Shown one piece after another: positions 29,545 through 35,060 of a DNA stretch of 35,060 bases. The notes under the pieces were generated by a model, which was given only the letters and a program-made list of their open reading frames with translations, ran no database searches and had not been told where the DNA came from. This stretch comes from Nanobdellota archaeon (GTDB taxonomy: Archaea > Nanobdellota > Nanobdellia > Parvarchaeales > Parvarchaeaceae): NCBI GenBank assembly GCA_021794235.1, contig JAJYRE010000006.1, forward strand, positions 1 to 35,060. The letters run 5' to 3'. Positions within the stretch are counted from its first letter, which is position 1, and the number at the start of each line of letters is the position of its first letter. The position numbers were made by a program, and so were the translations under genes.

Positions 29545-30717
29545 ATGGAGATAAAAGACATCAAGGCGATAAAGATTCTAAACGCCAATTCAAATTTCAC
29601 GGCCGAAGTCGAAGTGGAGACTGAGAACGGCAGGTTCAGGGGCTCTTCTCCGGCGGGAGAAAGCAATAGCATGTATGAGGTTAACCAGTTCGGCGGCGAT
29701 ATAGACAAGGAACTGCAGCAGTTCAACGGCTTCCTATCCGGTTTAAAGGGCAAGAGGCTGGAAACCCTCAATGAAATATACGGTGTGGAGGGTACGATAC
29801 CCAAAGAGTTTATAGGAGGACCATCGCTGTCACTTTCATACGCACTCGTCTACGCGCTCAGCAGTTATCTTAAAAAGTCTCCGTTCCAGCTATTTCCAAA
29901 AAAAGAGACTGTGCTACCCGTATGCAAGATGATAGGCGGCGGGCTTCATGCGTCAGGCCTCGGGATGGACATACAGGAGATACTGGTTACGACAGTCGCT
30001 GACAGCAGCACCGCCAGCATAGACAGCACCCTAAAGGTCTATAAGGAGGTTAAAAGGCTCCTTGAGAAGACTACATCGAGTTTTGTGGGCGGAGTGGACC
30101 CTGAAGGGGGGTTTGTAAGCGCCCTTGACAACTATGAGTCCCTGAAGACGGTAAGAAAAGCAGTTGAGAACGTGATAGGTGAGACCGGGGCGGATATAAG
30201 GATGGGGGCGGATTTTGCAGCCTCCACTTTCTACAAGGACGGAAAATACGAGTACAGACGCCCGATATACGGCAAAAAGGCTCTCAACAGAGGAGAGCAG
30301 ATAGATCTCGCGGTAAACCTTGCCAAGGAATTTGATATGTACTACATAGAGGATCCGGTTGACCAGACGCTCGGGGAGGATTACGGCGAGATAATGAGAA
30401 AGGTGGACGGCCTGATTGTAGGAGACGACCTTACGGCTACGATCCCAGACAGGCTTGAAAAAGTGCACCAGTTCATAAATTCCACACTTATAAAACCGAA
30501 CCAGGTGGCGCTCCTGAACCAGGTGCACATATACTCGGACCTTGCGGATAAGTACAATATAACTAAAGTTGTATCGCACAGGTCGGAAGAAACCGCCCTA
30601 TCCATTATATCTGACTTGGCCATAGGGTTAGGCGCAAAGTATTTAAAAGTAGGAATCAATAGAGGAGAAAGAGTAGAAAAACTAAACAGACTAATAGAAG
30701 TAGATTATGGTATTTAA
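29545..30717 (+). CDS. eno: Enolase, divergent
   Basis: A 390-aa protein; enolase converts 2-phosphoglycerate to phosphoenolpyruvate in glycolysis and gluconeogenesis. Seen: catalytic and metal residues in order, H135, E145, E187 (PEGGF), D223, E269 (IEDPVDQ), D294 (GDDLTAT), K317 (IKPNQ), H345-R346-S347 and K368. It is shorter than the usual 410-430 aa, and two conserved loops are altered: the DSRGNPT region is NANSNFT, and GASTG is GESNS, which keeps the magnesium-binding serine. The active site is therefore intact in an otherwise fast-evolving copy. eno followed by rps2 is the conserved archaeal order. It overlaps rps2 by 11 bp and starts the operon. Confidence 0.9.
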   Translation: MEIKDIKAIKILNANSNFTAEVEVETENGRFRGSSPAGESNSMYEVNQFGGDIDKELQQFNGFLSGLKGKRLETLNEIYGVEGTIPKEFIGGPSLSLSYALVYALSSYLKKSPFQLFPKKETVLPVCKMIGGGLHASGLGMDIQEILVTTVADSSTASIDSTLKVYKEVKRLLEKTTSSFVGGVDPEGGFVSALDNYESLKTVRKAVENVIGETGADIRMGADFAASTFYKDGKYEYRRPIYGKKALNRGEQIDLAVNLAKEFDMYYIEDPVDQTLGEDYGEIMRKVDGLIVGDDLTATIPDRLEKVHQFINSTLIKPNQVALLNQVHIYSDLADKYNITKVVSHRSEETALSIISDLAIGLGAKYLKVGINRGERVEKLNRLIEVDYGI

Positions 30718-31303
30718 GAAGATAGATAAATTGGAAGCGTACAAAACGTACGGTACGAGGATAGGAGCAAAGGCGAACAATAAGACGTTCGACAGGTTCG
30801 TATTCAAGAGAATAGCTAACAAATTCACAATTCTGAATATCAAGGTCATAGACGAGAGAATAAAGATGGCTGCAAAGATGCTTAGCGATTATTCCAGGAA
30901 GGACATACTGCTGGTATGCACCCTGGACAGCGCATACTACGGCGTCTACAACTTTTCAAAACTGATGAACATAAGCGTAAACTTCGGAAGGTACCTGGCG
31001 GGATCGCTGACAAACATAAGCTACAGGAACTTCTTCGAACCCAAGATAGTGCTTGTCACTGACCCAAGATCGGACAGGAGGGCCGTAAACGACGCGAAGA
31101 AGATAAATGTACCGATAATAGGCATTGCCAATACAGACAACAGCACCGCTTTCCTTGACTTGATTATACCCGGCAACAACAAGAGCGGAAACAGCATAGG
31201 GCTAGTTCTCTACCTGCTGGCGCTGAATATGGCAAATAAAGAGGAGAAAGAGAAGCTGGAAAGCATAAGTATAGAAGACTTTCTTACAAAAGAGATCCAG
31301 TAA
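30707..31303 (+). CDS. rps2: Ribosomal protein uS2
   Basis: The 198-aa small-subunit protein uS2. Seen: TYGTRIGAKANNKTFDRFVF near the start, KVIDERIKMAAKMLSDYSRKDILLV, GRYLAGSLTNISYRNFFEPKIVLVTDPRSD split around residues 103-130, and NVPIIGIANTDNSTAFLDLIIPGNNKSGNS, the standard S2 blocks. The length fits archaeal S2. It overlaps the enolase 3' end by 11 bp and the DUF192 gene follows after 7 nt. In many archaea a mevalonate kinase gene follows rps2; here other genes have replaced it. Confidence 0.95.
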   Translation: MVFKKIDKLEAYKTYGTRIGAKANNKTFDRFVFKRIANKFTILNIKVIDERIKMAAKMLSDYSRKDILLVCTLDSAYYGVYNFSKLMNISVNFGRYLAGSLTNISYRNFFEPKIVLVTDPRSDRRAVNDAKKINVPIIGIANTDNSTAFLDLIIPGNNKSGNSIGLVLYLLALNMANKEEKEKLESISIEDFLTKEIQ

Positions 31304-31310
31304 TTAATAT

Positions 31311-31652
31311 ATGAAGGTTTGCGACGTCAGTATAGACAACAAAGTAATTGCCAAGGGGGTAAAGTATTGCGATACATTTTCCAAAAAACTTCTTGGATTG
31401 ATGTTTACAGCGGCGCCAGGAGCCGGAGCATTCCTGCCGGATGTAAAAGACATACACATGAACTTTGTCAGGTTCGAATTGAAGGTTATATGGCTGGACA
31501 GCAAGTTCAGAGTCGTGCACCAGGTTCGCGCAAAGAGGTGGAGGCTGTATTACGGCCCTAAAGATGCGAAGCATGTGCTTGAACTGCCGGTTTATAATAC
31601 TGCTACCATAAATATAGGAGATGAATTAAGATTAAAGAGCTATGAGCGCTAG
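31311..31652 (+). CDS. DUF192 family protein
   Basis: A 113-aa protein of the small DUF192 (COG1430) family. Seen: FSKKLLGLMFTAAPGAGAFLP, DIHMNFVRFELKVIWLDSKFRVVHQ and VLELPVYNTATINIGDELRL, which follow the family order GLM-(F)...H.F(m)....D..fLD...V...lElp...... GD. Many members are secreted, but this one lacks a signal peptide and would act in the cytosol. The function of the family is unknown. It sits 7 nt behind rps2 and overlaps the next gene by 11 bp. Confidence 0.85.
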   Translation: MKVCDVSIDNKVIAKGVKYCDTFSKKLLGLMFTAAPGAGAFLPDVKDIHMNFVRFELKVIWLDSKFRVVHQVRAKRWRLYYGPKDAKHVLELPVYNTATINIGDELRLKSYER

Positions 31653-32559
31653 AAAAGTAAAAACGATAGAGACAGACGCATTAAATTCTACATCAGAATC
31701 AATCGATCTCGGCGGGATGAAACTCATTCTGCCGGGTTCGTCAAAAATCGAGCTTGGTGACTCTGTAGTCATAAGAGCAATTAGCAGGAAGATTAGTTCC
31801 GGAAATAAGGGCCTTAAGGGGCTGCTATACGAGAGCGTGAAACGGATAAAACCAGACGCGGTGCTCGTATCTGGCGGCATAGACTCCTCCGTTCTGGCGG
31901 CCATCGCGGTTTCGCTTGACAAAGGGGTTGACCTTATGGTCGCAGGATACAAGGACAGCGAGGATGTCCATAACGCTGGGATCCTCGCTGAATCTCTCGG
32001 CAAAGAGCTTAAGATTTCGGAGATAACTGACGAGGATATGCTTGCTTACATCAAGCATCTTAAAAATCTCGGCTTGGGGACGTACAACATAATAATGGGC
32101 GTAGTCGAATACGCGGCCATAAAGAAGCTTGTAGCGTCCGGAGACAGAAAAATAATAAGCGGGATAGGGAGCGATGAGCTTTTCTTCGGCTTTTACAGGC
32201 ACAAGACGATGCCAAAGGATGAACTTAGGGCGTTCAGGGACAAAAGACTGTCCTACATGAATGCGACGGATCTCTTGAGGCTCGACAGAATAGGTAAAGT
32301 TTTAAATGCAAAACTGTATTATCCATATTTAGAGGATAGTGTAATAGATTACGCACTGAAACTTGACCTGGACGAACTAACGAAAGATTATGATAAGAGT
32401 TTACTTCGCACCATCGGTAAAGAGATGGGACTTGGTGAGCTTATAGTAAAAAGAAAGAAAAAAGCCATGCAATACGGAAGTAGCGTGGTTAAAAAATTGA
32501 AGATCCTCTCAAAAAGAGAGGGTTACAAAACAGTAGGTGAGTTAATAGAAAAAATATGA
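31642..32559 (+). CDS. PP-loop ATP pyrophosphatase, asparagine synthetase C-domain-like
   Basis: A 305-aa protein. Seen: the PP-loop SGGIDSS (77-83), ISGIGSDELFFGFYRH (about 171-186), like the AsnB ATP/aspartate site, and KRKKKAMQYGSSVVKK near the C-terminus, similar to the R-K-x-A-x-Q-x-G-S stretch of AsnB. The N-terminal glutaminase domain of AsnB (with its Cys2 nucleophile) is absent, replaced by about 65 residues of unknown structure. It must therefore take ammonia directly or act on another substrate by adenylation, for example in tRNA or cofactor modification. It overlaps DUF192 by 11 bp and aRNase J by 4 bp. Asparagine synthesis is possible but not proven. Confidence 0.82.
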   Translation: MSARKVKTIETDALNSTSESIDLGGMKLILPGSSKIELGDSVVIRAISRKISSGNKGLKGLLYESVKRIKPDAVLVSGGIDSSVLAAIAVSLDKGVDLMVAGYKDSEDVHNAGILAESLGKELKISEITDEDMLAYIKHLKNLGLGTYNIIMGVVEYAAIKKLVASGDRKIISGIGSDELFFGFYRHKTMPKDELRAFRDKRLSYMNATDLLRLDRIGKVLNAKLYYPYLEDSVIDYALKLDLDELTKDYDKSLLRTIGKEMGLGELIVKRKKKAMQYGSSVVKKLKILSKREGYKTVGELIEKI

Positions 32560-33887
32560 TAAAAATAAGAGCATTTGGAGGATACAACAAAATCGGAAAA
32601 AGCATGACCGCGATAGAAGCGGACGGCGAAATAATAATAACCGACATGGGTGCGGACATAGAGAGGTTGGTCAATTTTGAAGGGGATAAAAACTATATCT
32701 CGATAAATGACCAGACCGCGCTTGTCGAGAACGGGGTCATACCCGACGACAGGGACTTCTTTGAAAAGGAGGGCAAGAACGTAAAAGCCATAGTCCTTAC
32801 GCACGGACACTTGGACCACGTATGGGCGGTCCCGTTCCTAAGCCAGAAATACAGGTGTCCCGTGATAGCTACGCCTTTCACGATAAAAGTGATTGAGCAC
32901 CTTATGAGGAACATGAAGGTCAGGTCGGCTAGAATGCTGAGCCTCAACACGGGAACCAAATACAAGGTGTCGGACAACCTTACCATAGAACTGGTAAACA
33001 TGACGCACTCGATACCAAACAGTTCGATGGTTGCGATCCACACTAAATACGGCGTGGTCGCATACGCAAACGACTGGAAGCTGGATGACAATCCCACGCT
33101 CGGTAAGAGACCGGACTATGAAAGGATAGAGCAGCTGAACAAGGAGGGCGTTAAAGCCGTGATACTTGACTCTACAAACGCCGATCAGGAGGGTTACACA
33201 TTCTCGGAAAGCGTTGTCAGAACGATGCTGGAGGACGTGATAAAGAGGACTCTGAGCAACAAGACGATATTTATAACGACTTTCTCGTCCCACATAGCAA
33301 GGATAAAGAATATAGTGGAGATAAGCAGAAAGGTCAACAGGAACGTAATGGTGTTCGGCAGAAGCATGGACATGTACATAAAAGCCGCTGTCAGCAACAA
33401 TATCATCGACAAGAGCCTGATACCGGAAGTCGCTATAAGAAAAGAACAGATAAACGGCCTCTTGAAATACGTGAGGGACAGACCCGGAAAGTACGTTATA
33501 CTGTGTACAGGTCACCAGGGTGAGAAGGGTGCATTCCTTGACAAGCTAGTCACAGGACAATACGCATACAAACTATCCGAGGACGACGCGGTTATCTTCT
33601 CCTCCAGGACGATACCAACGCCGCTTAACATTGCTAACAGAAGCATGCTACAGAGTGCACTGGAGAGCTGCAATGTCAACATAGCGGACAACGTACACGT
33701 TTCAGGACACGGTTCCAGGAACGACATCAAGACATTCCTTAAGATGTTAAAACCTCAGCACCTCATACCGTCACACGGTGGAATGGAGAAGCTGAGCAGC
33801 ATGATAGACATCGGAAAGGAGCTCGGCTACGAATTGAATAAGACTTCGCACCTCCTATTGGACGGCCAGGAGATAACGCTGCAGTAG
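32556..33887 (+). CDS. rnj: Archaeal ribonuclease J (aRNase J)
   Basis: A 443-aa metallo-beta-lactamase/beta-CASP ribonuclease that degrades or trims RNA from the 5' end. Seen: HGHLDH (83-88), a later conserved H in MTHSIPNSSM, LDSTNAD at the beta-CASP entry, FITTFSSHIARI, HVSGHGSRNDI and LIPSHGGMEK near the C-terminus. It lacks KH domains, separating it from aCPSF1. All metal ligands look present. It is the last gene of the eno operon and overlaps the preceding gene by 4 bp; a separate TATA box for valS follows. Confidence 0.94.
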   Translation: MIKIRAFGGYNKIGKSMTAIEADGEIIITDMGADIERLVNFEGDKNYISINDQTALVENGVIPDDRDFFEKEGKNVKAIVLTHGHLDHVWAVPFLSQKYRCPVIATPFTIKVIEHLMRNMKVRSARMLSLNTGTKYKVSDNLTIELVNMTHSIPNSSMVAIHTKYGVVAYANDWKLDDNPTLGKRPDYERIEQLNKEGVKAVILDSTNADQEGYTFSESVVRTMLEDVIKRTLSNKTIFITTFSSHIARIKNIVEISRKVNRNVMVFGRSMDMYIKAAVSNNIIDKSLIPEVAIRKEQINGLLKYVRDRPGKYVILCTGHQGEKGAFLDKLVTGQYAYKLSEDDAVIFSSRTIPTPLNIANRSMLQSALESCNVNIADNVHVSGHGSRNDIKTFLKMLKPQHLIPSHGGMEKLSSMIDIGKELGYELNKTSHLLLDGQEITLQ

Positions 33888-33901
33888 GCGGCACCTGTTA
33901 G

Positions 33902-33920
33902 AAATAAAAAGTCTGCAGAC
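33902..33920 (+). promoter_or_regulatory. valS promoter with palindrome
   Basis: AAATAAAA (33902-33909) is centred 26-27 nt before the valS ATG, the position of a TATA box. It is followed at once by the 10-bp perfect palindrome GTCTGCAGAC (33911-33920), between box and start. The palindrome may be a small operator or chance. Confidence 0.45.
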
Positions 33921-33931
33921 CTTATCATAGA

Positions 33932-35060
33932 ATGGCTGAAATAATAGACAGGAGCGTTTTCGAAAACAAGATTTGGACGCGGGAGATAGAAAAGAGCGTA
34001 TCGGACCATTTCGAAAAACTCAACATCGGAAAGTTCGAGATAGACACGGATAAGGAGATATTCGGGATTGATACCCCTCCGCCGTACCCGTCCGGACGCC
34101 CCTGGCACCTCGGCGCAGTAGCCCACTATTCTAAGATAGACATGATAGCCAGGGCCAACAGGATGCTGGGCAAAGAAGTCCTGTTCCCGATAGGCATGGA
34201 CAGGAATGGCCTGCCGGTCGAGAAGTACACCGAAAAGAAGCACGGGATAATCATGAGGGATACTCCTAGGAAAAAATTCCTCGAACTCTGCAGGGAATCC
34301 CTGGATGAACTGGAGAAGGAGATGATAGAGATATTAAAGACCGTAGGATATTCAGCGGATTTTGACAATATTTACAGGACAGACTCCCCTGTGTACAGGG
34401 CCCTCACCCAGTCCACATTCATAGAACACTGGAAAAACGGCAGAGTGTACAAGGGGTACAGGCCCAGTAATTACTGTGTGGACTGCGGAACTACGATAGC
34501 CGACGCCGAGATAGAATACAAGGAATTGAAAACTAGGCTGGTCTATATAAAGTTCAGAGTCGAAGACAGCAATGAGCATATGATAATCGCCACCACCAGA
34601 CCCGAGCTTCTTGGGGCGTGTGAAACAGTCATAGTAAACGCTGAGGATAAAAGATACGAATCGGTGATCGGTAAACACATCGTTACTCCGATATACGGGA
34701 AAAAGGTCAAGGTCATCACACACCCGTCCGCTAAGCCGGAGTTCGGAAGCGGTGCGGTCATGGTCTGCTCGTACGGGGATTATAACGATGCCATGCTGTT
34801 CAAAGAGCTCGGATTGACCGAGAACATACTTATAGATACAAACGGGAAGATGAACGCGAACGCGGGAAAAGACCTTGAAGGGCTCACGGTTGAGGATGCC
34901 AGAAAGAAGATGATAGGCATGCTAAAGGAAGGCGGCTTTGTGGACAAGAGCGAGAACATAGCGCACAGGACACCGCTATGCGACCGAAGCAAGACTCCTA
35001 TCGAGATCATACCGATGGAGGAGTATTATCTTAAGATAGTCGACCTGAAAGAAGACCTTG
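33932..35060 (+). CDS. valS: Valyl-tRNA synthetase (partial)
   Basis: I translated this frame by hand from ATG 33932; it is open to the right edge (376 residues), so the KMSKS half is missing. ValRS charges tRNA-Val and edits misactivated threonine. Seen: TPPPYPSGRPWHLG (about residues 49-62), the HIGH-type motif with HLG, then FPIGMDRNGLPVEKYTEK, YCVDCGTTIADAEIEYKEL with a zinc-like CxxC, and the editing domain with ATTRPELLGACETVIVN. The T-A-I/A-D-A-E-x-E-Y stretch and ATTRPE point to ValRS rather than IleRS or LeuRS. It has its own putative promoter downstream of rnj. The cognate tRNA-Val lies about 12.6 kb upstream. Confidence 0.9.
   Translation, partial: MAEIIDRSVFENKIWTREIEKSVSDHFEKLNIGKFEIDTDKEIFGIDTPPPYPSGRPWHLGAVAHYSKIDMIARANRMLGKEVLFPIGMDRNGLPVEKYTEKKHGIIMRDTPRKKFLELCRESLDELEKEMIEILKTVGYSADFDNIYRTDSPVYRALTQSTFIEHWKNGRVYKGYRPSNYCVDCGTTIADAEIEYKELKTRLVYIKFRVEDSNEHMIIATTRPELLGACETVIVNAEDKRYESVIGKHIVTPIYGKKVKVITHPSAKPEFGSGAVMVCSYGDYNDAMLFKELGLTENILIDTNGKMNANAGKDLEGLTVEDARKKMIGMLKEGGFVDKSENIAHRTPLCDRSKTPIEIIPMEEYYLKIVDLKEDL

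Noticed and set aside
32838-33515. Long open frame antisense to aRNase J
   Set aside because: It is fully inside a gene with clear beta-CASP motifs and its translation is Tyr/His/Val-rich without a recognisable domain.
1-35060. CRISPR arrays, insertion sequences, attachment sites, replication origin
   Set aside because: No regularly spaced repeats, transposase or integrase genes, long terminal inverted repeats, or Cdc6/Orc gene with origin-type repeats were seen.

Overview
The window is archaeal. It carries both subunits of the archaeal replicase PolD (DP1, DP2), PCNA, aEF1A, aEF1B, aIF1, a TrmB-type regulator, Pth2, aRNase J, an archaeal-type uridylate kinase, an eno-rps2 gene pair and a tRNA gene with a bulge-helix-bulge-type intron. 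Compact gene packing, many 1-11 bp gene overlaps, and a pilin-like protein with a DUF2341-type domain and a DNGANVF-type stretch recall small-genome DPANN archaea, especially the Micrarchaeota/ARMAN group. That placement is inference from gene content and style, not from a marker phylogeny. Isoleucine is mostly ATA and arginine mostly AGA/AGG. No insertion sequence, CRISPR array, rRNA gene, prophage or intein was seen.

Layout. 1-5772 (minus strand): initiator tRNA-Met, a bacterial-type MetRS starting 7 nt behind it, and aIF1; then PolD DP1, two dTMP kinase paralogues and a pilin-like secreted protein cut by the left edge. 5873-8653 (plus): uridylate kinase and topoisomerase IA, facing aEF1A (minus) across a symmetric hairpin. 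9984-10306: non-coding stretch. 10307-11992 (plus): a membrane protein and a four-CBS protein with an HPF-like tail. 11993-16209 (minus): PolD DP2 and a HAD phosphatase. 16403-19681: Mqo-like flavoprotein, an unknown gene and trmB divergent around a palindrome, and an AlkA-like glycosylase. 19734-22659: MFS exporter, tRNA-Val and SerRS. 22756-26088 (plus): an unusual double metallophosphoesterase-like protein and a DHH phosphoesterase. 26085-27296: Zn-ribbon plus aEF1B, and Pth2 plus a small membrane protein. 27301-29436: intron-bearing tRNA-Gly, a PD-(D/E)XK nuclease, and a PCNA/OB-fold/secreted-protein operon. 29545-33887 (plus): overlapping operon eno, rps2, DUF192, a PP-loop synthetase and aRNase J. 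33932 to the right edge: ValRS.

Themes. Replication and repair genes (DP1, DP2, PCNA, OB-fold, TopA, DHH, AlkA, dTMP kinases) and translation genes (MetRS, SerRS, ValRS, aIF1, aEF1A, aEF1B, S2, Pth2, three tRNAs) dominate. Many genes have an AT-rich TATA-like box centred about 23-29 nt before the start codon, implying leaderless mRNAs; a minority have Shine-Dalgarno sequences.

Most worth a second look: the tandem metallophosphoesterase protein; the trmB divergent operator; the initiator tRNA-Met/MetRS transcript; the sequence anomalies in all three tRNA genes (T-stem bulge, C4:A69 mismatch, C55) together with a 13-nt tRNA intron; the dTMP kinase pair, one without its P-loop lysine; and the OB-fold protein translationally coupled to PCNA.
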